Source: Saprospiraceae bacterium
GTDB lineage: Bacteria > Bacteroidota > Bacteroidia > Chitinophagales > Saprospiraceae
Assembly: GCA_016710115.1 (NCBI GenBank)
Contig: JADJLN010000001.1
Location: 310,001-374,000 of the forward strand
Reading direction: 5' to 3'
DNA: 64,000 bases
Position numbers and translations under genes: made by a program. Numbering within the stretch: the first letter of the stretch is position 1; each line of letters starts with the position of its first letter. Below are positions 29,109 to 38,677 of the stretch, piece after piece. The notes under the pieces were generated by a model. The model saw only the letters and a list, made by a program, of their open reading frames with translations. It was not told the DNA's origin and ran no database searches.

Positions 29109-31616
29109 TTAATCTGGTTCGAATCCGATGATGAAGTTGAACTGGCCATATTGCGACCATTTGCTGTTGTCCGGCAGGTTCTTATCGAATCCGAATCCGT
29201 AGTCGAAGCCGAGCAATCCGAACATAGGAAGGAAAACACGCAGACCGGCTCCGGCAGACCGGCGCAGGTCAAACGGGCTGTATTCCCGGAATGTCCGCCA
29301 GGCATTGCCACCTTCAGCAAAACCAAGAACATAGATAGTTGAACTTGGGTTGAGCGAAATGGGATATCGGATTTCTATCGTGAATTTGTTAAAGACTGTA
29401 CCGTAGCCCGCATTGTTTGCAGGCAGATCACCCACATCATATCCCCGCATGGAGATGAGTTCATTACCGATAAAGAATGCTCCCTGGTTGGCGAGTCCTG
29501 CACCACCAACTTCAAATCGTTCGAAGGGGATGGTTCCTTTATCGGGATTGTAATAACCCAGAAAGCCGAATTTTGCGGCAGCCCGGAGGGTCAGCTTTTC
29601 GATCAACGGCGTATACCACTCGGTGGTCAGACGGATCTTGTGGTATTCGAGGTATTTGAATTTTGCCTCAGCATCCTGTAGTGCAAAATTGGTCAGCGGC
29701 TGGAACCAGGAGTAGGGCGGACTGAGCTGAGCTGAAAGCTGAACCAGAGAACCACTTCTGGGGAAGGTCGGGTCGACGATGGTATTCCGGGCCAGGGTCA
29801 GTTTGAGGTAGAAGTTGTTGAATTTTCCCTTGGTGATGGTACTGCCATCGTCCAGGAAGAATCGGGAATAATTCTGGAGGTTGAGGGTCTGGAAGTTGAG
29901 GGCCCCGGTCAGGATAAAGTTGTCGTCCGGCCAGCGGAGCCGGTTGCCCAGGGAAACTGTCAGGTTGAAAATGTCCAGTCCACTGTAGGATTCTGAGGAT
30001 CGACTCAGACCATTTGACACCGAGTTGAAAAAAGCGGCAACGGTAAAGTTTCGTGGCTTTTTACCACCCAACCAGGGCTCAGTGAAAGAGGCATTATACG
30101 ACTGGAAGAAGCGGCTTCCGCGTTGTGCACGAATGGACAGGCGCTGACCATCTCCCTGAGGCAGCGGATGCCAGGCTTCCGGGCGGAAAATATTCCGCAT
30201 GGAGAAATTGTTGAACGACACACCCAATGTGCCGATCACACCCTGATTGACACCGCCCCAACCGGCTGATAATTCCAGCTGATCGGACGGTTTTTCTTCC
30301 AGGGTGTATTCGATGTCGACCGTACCCCGCTGTGGATTGATGGGGGTATTGATCGGCATATTTTCCTGGTTGAAGTAGCCCAGGTTGATAATTTGTCGTT
30401 GGGAGCGAATAATATCTGACCGACTGAATTTGGCACCGGGTACAGTGCGCAGTTCGCGGCGGATCACATGGTCATGTGTGCGGTCGTTGCCGTTGATCAC
30501 CACTCTGTCGATCGTCGCCTGAGGGCCTTCATACAACCGGATCTCCAGGTCGATAGAATCGCCTTCAATGGATGTCTCTACCGGGTCTGCCTGGAAAAAG
30601 CGGTATCCGTCATCCATGTACAGGGAGCTGACATCAGCTCCATCCATAGAAAAGGTGAGGCGGCTGTCGAGCAGTTCTGTATTGAATACATCACCTTTGC
30701 TGATCTGGAGGACCCGGGTCAGGGTAGCGTCATCATAGATGTAATTGCCTCGCCAGGCGATGTTGCGGAAGTAGTAGATGTTTCCTTCGTAGACATCCAT
30801 GTGGATACGCACACGACCATGTTTGTCGCGCCAGACCGAATCCCTGAGGATACGTGCATCACGATATCCCTGCGAATTGTAGTAGGCGATCACTTTTTCC
30901 TTGTCTGCCTCGTATTCGTCGGCGATGAGCTTGGAACTGGTAAAAATCTTCCAGCGATGCTTGGTTTCCTTCATCTGCTTGCGCAGCTTCCGGTCTTTGA
31001 CAGCGGTGTTGCCATCAAAACTGATCCAGGCGATTTTCACACGGTCGCCCCGGTCAATATCAAAAATGAGTTTGATCGCATTGATCAGCTGGTCATCTTT
31101 TTCCTCGATGACATCCACTTTGGCATCGAGGTAGCCCTTTTCAACATAATATTCCCGGAGTGCATTCTGGCAGCTGACACGGTTATTTTCGGTGATGATG
31201 GTGCCTTTGACGAGATATTTATTGACAATCTCATTGAGGTCGTCATGGGCCGATTTTTTTACACCGCGAAAGGTGTGTCGTGCAAATCGGGGCCGCTCGG
31301 TAACGATGATCTCGAGAAAGATCACATCGCCGATCCGTTTTTCTTCGACGATCTGGACATCTGTGAAGAGTTTGAGCTTCCACAGCGCTTTTAATGCGCG
31401 GGCGATATTGTCGCCGGGGAGATTGATCTTGCCTCCGACCCGGAGACCGGATACTGCGGTGAGTGCGTTGGCATCGGAGTTATTGGCGCCGGTGATCCGG
31501 ATGCCGCCCACTTCCAACTCTTTCGGGTCGTCCGTGTAGTCGATTGTCTGGAGGTCTTCCTGAGCAGTGGCAAACAGACCGGCAAGCAGGAAGAGGGGGA
31601 TAAAGACGAGACGCAT
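29109..31616 (-). CDS. bamA: Outer-membrane protein assembly factor BamA (Omp85)
   Basis: The 835-residue protein has a signal peptide (MRLVFIPLFLLAGLFATAQ), five POTRA domains (about residues 30-430, e.g. LEVGGIRITGANNSDANALTAVSGL and IDRVVINGNDRTHDHVIRREL) and a C-terminal 16-stranded barrel (about 450-835). The barrel carries the Omp85 VRGY-type lid motif as MRGYDVGDLP and ends in an outer-membrane C-terminal strand (FNFIIGFEPD). BamA folds and inserts outer-membrane proteins. I start at MRLVF because the 107-codon upstream extension overlaps uppS and lacks a signal. It follows uppS after 82 bp. A skp/ompH gene, often next in Bacteroidota, is absent because a terminator intervenes. Confidence 0.93.
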   Translation of the reverse strand: MRLVFIPLFLLAGLFATAQEDLQTIDYTDDPKELEVGGIRITGANNSDANALTAVSGLRVGGKINLPGDNIARALKALWKLKLFTDVQIVEEKRIGDVIFLEIIVTERPRFARHTFRGVKKSAHDDLNEIVNKYLVKGTIITENNRVSCQNALREYYVEKGYLDAKVDVIEEKDDQLINAIKLIFDIDRGDRVKIAWISFDGNTAVKDRKLRKQMKETKHRWKIFTSSKLIADEYEADKEKVIAYYNSQGYRDARILRDSVWRDKHGRVRIHMDVYEGNIYYFRNIAWRGNYIYDDATLTRVLQISKGDVFNTELLDSRLTFSMDGADVSSLYMDDGYRFFQADPVETSIEGDSIDLEIRLYEGPQATIDRVVINGNDRTHDHVIRRELRTVPGAKFSRSDIIRSQRQIINLGYFNQENMPINTPINPQRGTVDIEYTLEEKPSDQLELSAGWGGVNQGVIGTLGVSFNNFSMRNIFRPEAWHPLPQGDGQRLSIRAQRGSRFFQSYNASFTEPWLGGKKPRNFTVAAFFNSVSNGLSRSSESYSGLDIFNLTVSLGNRLRWPDDNFILTGALNFQTLNLQNYSRFFLDDGSTITKGKFNNFYLKLTLARNTIVDPTFPRSGSLVQLSAQLSPPYSWFQPLTNFALQDAEAKFKYLEYHKIRLTTEWYTPLIEKLTLRAAAKFGFLGYYNPDKGTIPFERFEVGGAGLANQGAFFIGNELISMRGYDVGDLPANNAGYGTVFNKFTIEIRYPISLNPSSTIYVLGFAEGGNAWRTFREYSPFDLRRSAGAGLRVFLPMFGLLGFDYGFGFDKNLPDNSKWSQYGQFNFIIGFEPD

Positions 31617-31698
31617 ATGTTGGAAACAGGTATTGAACGTGCAAAAAACGAAATGAAACGGGTATTCGCGCCCTGTCGCTGGTTGTCTTAACATCATT

Positions 31699-32451
31699 TT
31701 AAACGTTCTGTGAGGAAAGTTGGTCAGAGGTCTTTCCAAACCGACGTTCCCGATGCTGGTAGTCGAGGAGGGCTTCCTGAAAATGCTGACGTCGGAAGTC
31801 AGGCCACATGACCGGCGTGAAGACCAGTTCAGCATAGGCAATTTGCCAGAGAAGGAAATTGCTGATCCGTGTTTCACCACTGGTTCTGATGAGGAGTTCG
31901 GGGTCAGGAATGCCTGCCGTATCCAACTGCTCGGCAACCGTTTGTTCGGTGATCTGGTCCGGGGTCAGAGTGCCGGCTGCGATCCGATGAGCGATCTTTC
32001 TTGTAGCCTCTGTGATCTCCCACTTGGCGCTGTAGTTGAGGGCGAGGATGAGTGTCATCCGCTCATTCTGGCGTGTTGCCTGGATGGCTTCTTCCAGGGC
32101 AGCAGCGGTTTTTTCAGGCAGTCGTGACCGATCGCCTATAGTCTGTAATCGGATCTGATTTTCCTGAAGGGTCTTGATCTCCTTTCGTATCGTCTGGACA
32201 AGGAGGCTCATCAATGCATTGACCTCCGTTGCTGGTCGACTCCAGTTTTCCGTTGAGAACGCATACAGAGTCAGATACTGGATGCCGATCTCGGCTGCGG
32301 CTTCAGTGACTTCACGAACGGATTTGACGCCGTTTCGATGACCGAACACGCGAGGCTGTCCATGGGACTTGGCCCAACGACCGTTTCCGTCCATGATGAT
32401 GGCCACATGACGGGGTAGGCGAGCAATATCGATCCGGGATCCAGACTCCAT
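31699..32451 (-). CDS. uppS: Isoprenyl transferase (undecaprenyl diphosphate synthase)
   Basis: A 250-residue cis-prenyltransferase: IIMDGNGRWA with the catalytic Asp21, the YLTLYAFSTENWSRP region, LILALNYSAKWEI and RTSGETRISNFLLWQIAYAEL, the diphosphate-binding RTSGExR signature. It condenses farnesyl-PP with isopentenyl-PP into the C55 carrier used for peptidoglycan and O-antigen assembly. It is the first gene of the uppS-bamA pair, a known Bacteroidota arrangement. A TAACTTTG -7 box lies 17 bp upstream. Confidence 0.94.
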   Translation of the reverse strand: MESGSRIDIARLPRHVAIIMDGNGRWAKSHGQPRVFGHRNGVKSVREVTEAAAEIGIQYLTLYAFSTENWSRPATEVNALMSLLVQTIRKEIKTLQENQIRLQTIGDRSRLPEKTAAALEEAIQATRQNERMTLILALNYSAKWEITEATRKIAHRIAAGTLTPDQITEQTVAEQLDTAGIPDPELLIRTSGETRISNFLLWQIAYAELVFTPVMWPDFRRQHFQEALLDYQHRERRFGKTSDQLSSQNV

Positions 32452-32468
32452 GTTCTACGAATAGCCTG

Positions 32469-32476
32469 CAAAGTTA
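32469..32476 (-). promoter_or_regulatory. -7 promoter element of uppS-bamA (TAACTTTG)
   Basis: Exact TAnnTTTG match 17 bp before the uppS ATG; no -33 element evident. Confidence 0.5.
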
Positions 32477-32615
32477 CGAAGAATGGGCGATGCCGCTCAT
32501 CCCGGATCGTACAATCTGGATATCGTGCATATCCTTCACCACAGCAGTGCCGGAAACAGGAACGCCCTTCTATCCAACCGGATGGAAGGGCGTCAGAAGA
32601 TCTTATATCAGGCAG

Positions 32616-33176
32616 TTACTGAATGATCAGATCAAATTCAACCTGTACATCAGTTTCTCCCCCGGCATTGGTGATATCTCCCTGGGCAACCCCGGCGGCT
32701 CCTTTGTCGAGGTCATGTCGCAGCGTGACCTGGAGTTTGCCCGAAGCAACATCGCCGGTCGTGATCGTTGTTTCCAGACCGATCGGAGCACCATTAGCAT
32801 CCGTATCATCATAGGAAAAGGAGAGGGTAATGCCTGTTGTGGTGGCAAAAAAGAACTGATGTTCGGTGCCTTCATCGCGAACTTCCTGTGTGATATCCGT
32901 AGCCGGAGTTTTCGTTTCGTTGAGCAATTCGAGACTGACGGTATAGGTGGTGTTGGCAGCCAGGGGGCCTGAAACCACTATCGGTGCATTTCCACCTTCG
33001 CCATCCGGGTCACGGAATTGGAAGACTACGGGCAATCCACTGCCCTGTGGAGTCCAGGTCATGGTCAGTGTGGTGATCACTTCTTCTTCATTGACCGGAT
33101 CGGGGTCTTTCCCGCAGCCGGAGATCAACACGGCAAAAGTGACGAGGAATGCAGGAAGAATGAGTTGTTTGAACAT
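32616..33176 (-). CDS. Conserved lipoprotein next to TonB receptor (putative metal-uptake accessory)
   Basis: The 186-residue lipoprotein has lipobox LISGC (Cys21) and a beta-rich body. Distinct phrases are FQFRDPDGEGGNAPIV, LLNETKTPATDITQEV, DEGTEHQFFF and a C-terminal GDITNAGGETDVQVEFDLIIQ. I recognise it as a family that repeatedly accompanies TonB-dependent receptors in Bacteroidota, but I know of no established function. Exposed acidic and His residues could bind metal (inference). I start at MFKQLILPAFL because upstream codons overlap the receptor gene. It lies 10 bp downstream of the receptor and ends that operon. A 9-bp stem at about 32561-32593 lacks a T-run. Confidence 0.75.
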   Translation of the reverse strand: MFKQLILPAFLVTFAVLISGCGKDPDPVNEEEVITTLTMTWTPQGSGLPVVFQFRDPDGEGGNAPIVVSGPLAANTTYTVSLELLNETKTPATDITQEVRDEGTEHQFFFATTTGITLSFSYDDTDANGAPIGLETTITTGDVASGKLQVTLRHDLDKGAAGVAQGDITNAGGETDVQVEFDLIIQ

Positions 33177-33186
33177 CTTGATCGAT

Positions 33187-35470
33187 TTAAAAGTGAACAA
33201 AGGTTTTGAGGTAGATATTCCGACCGGGGGCATCAGCAAAGTATCGCAGTCGGTCAAGGTATTCGCGATAGGGCCGGTTGAGGAGATTGTCCACGCCTGC
33301 GGTGATCCGGGTTTTGCCCCGGGACCATTCGGCGGTGAGACCCACGATGGCATAGCCAGCGGGTGGAGGAGCAAAATCGTCAACCGGGCTGTGATCCTGG
33401 CGAAGGACTTGACGGATCTGAATGCCAGCTGACAAAGATGCCTGTGTTTCATTCGGCTGGTTGTGCAGAAGCAGACTGTGACGAAACTGAAGGGGAGGCA
33501 TCCCAAACAGAGGACTGGCGTGTTGCAGGTCATCAGCCCATAGCAACGCAGCTTGTCCCTGATAATCGAGCCAGGACGTGACAGCGAAACTCAAATCCAG
33601 ATCGACCCCCGTGAGCAGTGCATTGGTCTGTTGATAGTAGAAAACCGGAAATGCCCCCCGTATAGTCAAATCGTAATCGCCAGTCGGTCGGAGATAGATC
33701 AATCCGGTGATCGGGTTGATGTATGTTGAGAGGCTGACCGTGAAACTGGCTGTTGATGCAGGATGGTGAGGACTGTTTTCAGGCTTCGTTCGATGTCCAG
33801 GCTGTCATTGCCGATCTCGAGGGCAGCTGTTGAATGGTGGAGGCCTTCGCTGAACAGTTCGTTCGCGCCAGGTGCGCGAAAGGCAGAAGGCGATCTGGAG
33901 GTTGGCTTGCGAGGGGAGGAGAAGCGATGCAGGCCTCCGATGGATGCACTGAAGTTGATCCAGTCAAATGCAGGTCGGATGATCTGGTCCTGCTCGTTGA
34001 ACTTTGCTACAGACAGGTATCGGTAGTCAGATCGAATGCCCGCTTCCAATTCCCAGGAATTGCGGATGTACCGTTCAAAGGCAAACAGGGAAGCAGTGGT
34101 GCTGGTAAAGTTGGGAATGAGGGGCCGTACCCCGGTGCCGGGCACATTGTAGTTGGTCTGATATTGGGCACTGGTCCCCACGGTGCCGGACAGATGACGC
34201 CAGGGGCGGTGATCGGCCAGGACTTCTGCTTGCTGACTGATGATGGTCAGATCGAGAGCCGGAATGTCATCCCGGTCGCCTCGACGGATATCGAATTCCT
34301 GTCGTTTGTCCACCTGGAGACTGTAGCGACCCTTGAGGGTCCACATCTCGGAAATCTTTCGGCTGGCTTCGATTTTCGCCAGATGATGAATGACTTGCTG
34401 ACGGGGATTGAGGATTTCATACGTAAAGGGATTCTGTACCCAGGGCTCGCTGGCCATGATAGCTGCCTGCAGATCGGTCAGGTTGCCTATATGGGCGGCA
34501 CGGAGAATGCCGAACTCAGCCTGATACAAGCTGTAATAGAGATCCAGTGTACCCTTGTTGGCGGTATAACCAGTCTGGGCGGAGAAGCCCCATTCCCGCT
34601 GACCGGTATTGGACAGGATGTAGTCAGGCGCATACTGGTCGCCGAGGAGACGGAGTGATCCAGTCGCTCGCCATCCCCAGCCGGGTTGGCGAAAACCGCC
34701 TTCGATGCGACCGGCTATTTTCCCACCGCGGCCATTGGACTGGAGGTGAGTCATCAGTGACCCGGTCAGGCCGGGAGAGCGTGGCAAGGGGTCGGGTTTC
34801 ACCAGGATCACTCCGGCCAGGGCATCCGGACCAAAACGCACACCTTCTGCACCTTTGATCACGGTCATGGTGCCGGCGACAGTAGGGTCGATCTCCGGGG
34901 CGTGATCGATCCCCCACTGTTGTCCTTCCTGTCGGACATCATTCTGAACGATCAGGATCCGATTGCCATACAGGCCGTGGATCATCGGTTTGGCGATGCC
35001 AGGCCCGGTTTGTACCAGGCTTACTCCGGATATGGATTCAAGCATTTGAGACAGGGATCGACCCTGAAGGCGTTCGAGCGTCTGGCCTGACAGGTCGGTT
35101 CTGGTTTGGGCCGGTGCATCCGCAACCTTTGGCGCAGTAGTCACTACCTGGTCGAGCAATTCAATATGGTGCTCCGGACGGAAGTTCAGAATCGTATCCC
35201 GCGTCAGGAGCAGCCTGATTTCCACAGGTTCGCAGCCGATATGTGAGCAGACCACGGTCATCTGTCCGGAACAAAGCCCGGACAGGGTGTAGGCACCCAG
35301 GCTGTCAGCCAGTGTACCCTGTCCTGTTTCCAGGACGTAGATGGTTGAATAGTCGAGCGGGGTGTCGTCGTGTTCGTCCAACACTGTCCCACTCAACTGC
35401 AGGTTACATTGTCCTTGAAGCTGCGGGATCCTGCGATCAAGAGGACAATGACCCAAAGGGTCTTGTTCAT
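33187..35470 (-). CDS. TonB-dependent outer-membrane receptor, frame broken
   Basis: About 760 residues. The true start is MNKTLWVIVLLIAGS at 35470, a signal peptide left out of frame by an indel near 35420-35430. A carboxypeptidase-regulatory-like domain (LSGTVLDEHDDTPLDYSTIYV), a plug (LERLQGRSLSQMLESISGVS; VIKGAEGVRFGPDALAGVILV) and a 22-strand-type barrel ending NIYLKTFVHF follow. A second break near 33757 separates TVLTILHQ from ASFTVSLSTYINPITGL; AFRAPGANELFSEGLHH shows the normal barrel motif. Context (a His/Cys-rich small protein upstream, a lipoprotein downstream) suggests metal rather than sugar uptake, since no SusD is present. This is inference. Confidence 0.85.
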
Positions 35471-35513
35471 GTATGGTTAAGACTGAAAAACAAAAAAAAG
35501 GATGGAAAGCGCA

Positions 35514-35840
35514 TCACACTGCAGAGGGAGGTCCTCTTAGCGCATAGCCGATGTGGACGTCGGCAGGAAGGGCATCAGTCCACCGGAAAGTGGGCATGTG
35601 CTGGATGACCGGAAAACAGGTCAGCGTGGCGTTGGAAGAGACCGGAAGTGGAAGGGAAAAGACAAAATCACAGAGGGCACAGCCTTCGTGCTCCTGGTGA
35701 AAATGCAGATCGCTCTGGGCGTTGCACACCGGGTGGTGATGCAGGTCGGGATTGTGCCAGCTGCGGATGGAATAGGCAGAGACAAGCCCGACCAGCAAGG
35801 TCAGGGAAATGAAGCTCCTCCATGTCGTGGACAAATCCAT
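35514..35840 (-). CDS. Small secreted His/Cys-rich protein upstream of TonB receptor
   Basis: A 108-residue protein with an N-terminal hydrophobic segment (about 9-27) and then a metal-ligand-like stretch. It contains DLHHHPVCN, DLHFHQEHEGCALCDF (CxxC preceded by several His) and a C-terminal RGPPS. Such DUF2946-like proteins occur upstream of TonB receptors in Bacteroidota and in copper- or zinc-linked loci; the precise ligand is unknown. I start at MDLSTTWRSF, since the longer frame runs through the terminator hairpin. TATCTTTA (35846-35853) sits 5 bp upstream as a near-consensus -7 element. It begins the three-gene cluster. Confidence 0.7.
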   Translation of the reverse strand: MDLSTTWRSFISLTLLVGLVSAYSIRSWHNPDLHHHPVCNAQSDLHFHQEHEGCALCDFVFSLPLPVSSNATLTCFPVIQHMPTFRWTDALPADVHIGYALRGPPSAV

Positions 35841-35857
35841 CAGGATAAAGATACACG

Positions 35858-35894
35858 AAAAAGGGCCCTGCTGTTCACAACAGGGCCCTTTTTC
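35858..35894. terminator. Bidirectional-looking terminator after the cyclophilin operon
   Basis: GAAAAAGGGCCCTG...CAGGGCCCTTTTTC: perfect stem with T/A tracts. It separates the cyclophilin operon from the metal-cluster promoter. Confidence 0.92.
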
Positions 35895-35913
35895 AGATTT
35901 TATTAACCAGGTG

Positions 35914-36797
35914 TTATTTGACGACACGCATGATCATCCAGACATTTTCGGCAGGACGATCACCCGGTTTTGTTTTTGCTGCTGCGATCTTGTCGATGAC
36001 ATCGAGTCCTTCGATGATGCGGCCAAAAACGGTGTAGTCCTGGTCCAGATGTGGTGTGCCACCGAGTTCTTTGTACGCGGCGCGTTGTTCGGACGTATAG
36101 CGGAATCCTTTTTTTGCTTCGATCTGATCGAGAATACTATCCGTCACCTTGTTGCCATCGACGATATAGAATTGCGAGCCGGATGACTTCTTTTGCGGGT
36201 TGACCTGATCGCCCATTCGTGCGGCGGCAATGGCCCCTTTGATATGCGCCAGGTCGTCTTGAATTCCGCATCAATCTGATAACCTGGACCGCCGGAACCA
36301 AGGCGAGCGGATTCATCGGCTCCCCGGGAGTTTGGATCTCCACCCTGGATCATGAAATTGCGAATGACCCGGTGAAACAGCAGGCTGTCATAGAATTGCT
36401 GTTCGACGAGGTGCATGAAATTGTCGCGATGAAGCGGGGTTTCGTTCGACAGCTCAGCAATCATATTGCCATAGGGTGTCTGGATCTCGACCAGGCAAGG
36501 GACTGGGGCAGTGATTTGAATTGTTTTTTCCATTCGGTGGATATTGTCGCCTTTGGAGGCGGTGAGGGCGATGGTATAATTTCCCGACAAGGTATAGGAG
36601 TAAGTCGGATTCATTTCGCTGGATGAATCGCCATTGCCAAATTCCCACAGCCAGGTGTCGGCATGGCGCGACAGATTGGTGAATCGGACTTCTGCCGGTA
36701 CCGGACTGTCCTGTCCGGAATAGGTAAAATCGGCGATGGGTTTTGCGCAGGAACTCAGGACCAGAAGGGTCAGGACAAGTGTAGTTTGACTATTCAT
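35914..36797 (-). CDS. Cyclophilin-type peptidyl-prolyl isomerase lipoprotein with PKD domain, frame broken
   Basis: The lipoprotein signal ends LVLSSC (Cys17). A PKD domain follows (about residues 20-95: FTNLSRHADTWLWEFGNGDSS...NPTYSYTLSGNYTI), then a cyclophilin domain with LFHRVIRNFMIQGGDP, GSQFYI and YTVFGRIIEGLDVIDKI. A one-base break near 36255 separates DAEF from KDDLAHIKGAIAAARMG. The corrected length is 294 residues. Cyclophilins isomerise X-Pro bonds; here it acts in the periplasm. The PKD fusion may help binding to partner proteins or the envelope. The usual active-site Arg and Phe (FHRV; FMIQGG) are present. Last gene of the operon. Confidence 0.86.
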
Positions 36798-36803
36798 ATC
36801 AGG

Positions 36804-37454
36804 TTATTTCTCCAGAAGACGGACTTTCATTCGGATGTCCTCGCTCGGCCGGTCATTTCTCGCAACGGGCAAGGCATTCATTTTTTCGACAATGTCCAGA
36901 CCTTCAATGATCTCACCAAAAACGGTATAATCCATGTCGAGGTATGGAAGGCCGCCTTTTTCTTTGTACAATTTTCGTTGTTCTTCGGAGTATTTGATGC
37001 CTTTTTTCTTTTCCCACAAATCCAGGACGGAATCGTCCACACCGGATCCCCAAACGATGTAAAACTGAGATCCATTGCTCTTCCGGGTCGGGTTGATGTC
37101 ATCATCCTTTCGTGCGGCACCGATAGCGCCCCGTACGTGAATGGCACCGATCTCCGGTTCGAGAAGGTAACCCGGGTCGCCATCACCGAGCAGGTCGAGG
37201 ATATGGGCATCTTTGGATTTCGGGTCCCCACCCTGAACGACGAAGTCGGCCACGATCCGGTGGAAGAGGGTGTAATCATAGAACTCTTCCTTGACCAGCT
37301 TGATAAAGTTATCCCGGTGCACCGGGGTGGTATTGTACAGGCGAATGGTGATATCGCCATACCCCGTGGTGATCACGGCATAGGTGTAAGGATCCCGGTT
37401 GCAGGAAATCGAGGTCAGCAGGGCGATCAGGAAAAACAGGATGAGGCGATTCAT
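36804..37454 (-). CDS. Cyclophilin-type peptidyl-prolyl isomerase lipoprotein
   Basis: The 216-residue protein has lipobox LTSISC (Cys18) and then a single cyclophilin domain: YGDITIRLYNTTPVHRDNFIKLV, LFHRIVADFVVQGGDP, SNGSQFYIVWG and YTVFGEIIEGLDIVEKM. It contains the long insertion with EKKKGIKYSEEQRKLYKE seen in Bacteroidota homologues and in its downstream paralogue. The start at MNRLILFFL overlaps the upstream gene by ATGA. The next cyclophilin begins 6 bp after its stop. It acts as a periplasmic protein-folding catalyst. Confidence 0.9.
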   Translation of the reverse strand: MNRLILFFLIALLTSISCNRDPYTYAVITTGYGDITIRLYNTTPVHRDNFIKLVKEEFYDYTLFHRIVADFVVQGGDPKSKDAHILDLLGDGDPGYLLEPEIGAIHVRGAIGAARKDDDINPTRKSNGSQFYIVWGSGVDDSVLDLWEKKKGIKYSEEQRKLYKEKGGLPYLDMDYTVFGEIIEGLDIVEKMNALPVARNDRPSEDIRMKVRLLEK

Positions 37455-37807
37455 GAGAACTCGGATTGCGATTCGCGAAAATACCGGATTATTAGTCGTT
37501 TTAGCCAATCTTCCTGTGTTTTCAGCCCGGTAGTGTCATGGATCCGGATCAGTTCATAGTGGGGCCACCCGTCCTCATCCCGGCCGGAAAAGGAATAATA
37601 GCCTTCCAGGCTGAGCAGGTGGCAGACGGCGATATGCATCAGGTCCTGCTTTTCTTCCTTGCTGAAGGTGGTCCTGACCTGGCCGAGTTCCTGTACACCG
37701 ATCAGGAGCAGGATCGCATTCATATTGGGTAGTGCATCGTGTCCCAGTGATTCCTTGATCCTTGTGCGGACTTCCAGCCAGCCGAAATCGAGTTCCCAGT
37801 CTTCCAT
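37451..37807 (-). CDS. Conserved Bacteroidota protein of unknown function (118 aa)
   Basis: A soluble protein, MEDWELDFGWLEVRTRIKE..., without signal or TM segment. Conserved-looking phrases are NMNAILLLIGVQELGQ, FSKEEKQDLMHIAVCHLLS, EGYYSFSGRDEDGWPHYE and a C-terminal LIIRYFRE. I recognise it as widespread in Bacteroidota but know no function. It opens the operon with the two cyclophilins (ATGA overlap). The ATG at 37807 is favoured over the long upstream extension, which runs through intergenic repeats, and by the -7 box TATTTTTG 7 bp upstream. Confidence 0.75.
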   Translation of the reverse strand: MEDWELDFGWLEVRTRIKESLGHDALPNMNAILLLIGVQELGQVRTTFSKEEKQDLMHIAVCHLLSLEGYYSFSGRDEDGWPHYELIRIHDTTGLKTQEDWLKRLIIRYFRESQSEFS

Positions 37808-37814
37808 CGGGGGG

Positions 37815-37822
37815 CAAAAATA
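37815..37822 (-). promoter_or_regulatory. -7 promoter element (TATTTTTG) of the cyclophilin operon
   Basis: TAnnTTTG match 7 bp before the ATG of the 118-aa gene, implying a very short leader. Confidence 0.5.
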
Positions 37823-38677
37823 GGAAACTTGGGGGTTTGGACGTTCCTGTGTTCCTGGTTCCTGGCAGAACCCATGATTCGGAACAGTGCCTGAGGATTT
37901 CACGGTTCCATTCGCCTGGTTTGGGAGTAGAACGTAGAATGTCAAATTGTGGAAATGTGGAACTGGAGAATTGTTGAACTGTGGAACTGGAGAATTGGAC
38001 GAATTAGGATTTTGGGGCCCATTTTTTATACCAGTTCTCCCCGTCAGCCGGGAAGAGGGGTCTGAAGTGTCGGTGTCATTCGAAATAACACAATATCTCA
38101 ATCACGAAATAACGCAATCCTGACGGCCGAAGGCAGTAACCCCAGAACGAAAAACTGCCCTCATCGCTCATTCCTCATTCCTCATTCCTCGACTCGAGAA
38201 CGATTGAAGCACCGTAGAACTGGAGAACGATTGTGGAGAACTGAAGAACTGAAGAATTGGATGTATTGCCAGCCGGGAAGCAGGGGTCTAGAGTGGTGCT
38301 GTCCTTCGAAATAACTCAATCCTGACTGCCGAAGGCAGTAACTCAGTAACTCAATAACTCAATAACTCAATAACTCAATAACTCAATAACAAACTCCTTG
38401 ACGGCATGGATAGCATGAGATAGAGATTGTCGCTTGTCCATATGAATATCGGACGCGAAAGAGAGCCTGACCCAGATGGTTTCTTCCAGCTTTCCTCAGC
38501 TGAATCGGAGATGAATTAGTTTAATGGCTCTTCTTTTATCCTCATAATTGAGGACAAGGACATGATTTTATTGTTAAATTTCGGACAAATGGCTGTTTTT
38601 TTCCATTGACATATTGACTGGATGATCAGGAATGAGATAACTTAATGGCATTCTTCATCCTTTAAACCCCTTTTACA
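37823..38677. repeat. Intergenic word-repeat island
   Basis: No gene is supported. Related words recur: GTAGAACGTAGAA with GGAACTGGAGAATTG (37928-37995, 38195-38262), and a longer unit, GCCGGGAAG...TTCGAAATAAC...CTGACnGCCGAAGGCAGTAAC, at about 38046-38140 and again at about 38271-38343. The second unit runs into a perfect 8-bp tandem array (AACTCAAT)n at 38340-38388. The same units recur near 43.5-44.0 kb. Confidence 0.8.

Noticed and set aside
29109..29130. GGTTCGAATCCG resembling a tRNA T-loop
   Set aside because: It encodes the GFEPD end of BamA on the other strand; no cloverleaf can be drawn.
32557..32593. Hairpin between the lipoprotein and uppS genes as terminator
   Set aside because: The stem is good but no T-tract follows on either strand, so termination is unsupported.
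38340..38388. Regular short repeats as a possible CRISPR array
   Set aside because: Units are 8 bp with no spacers and no cas genes are present; it is a simple tandem array.
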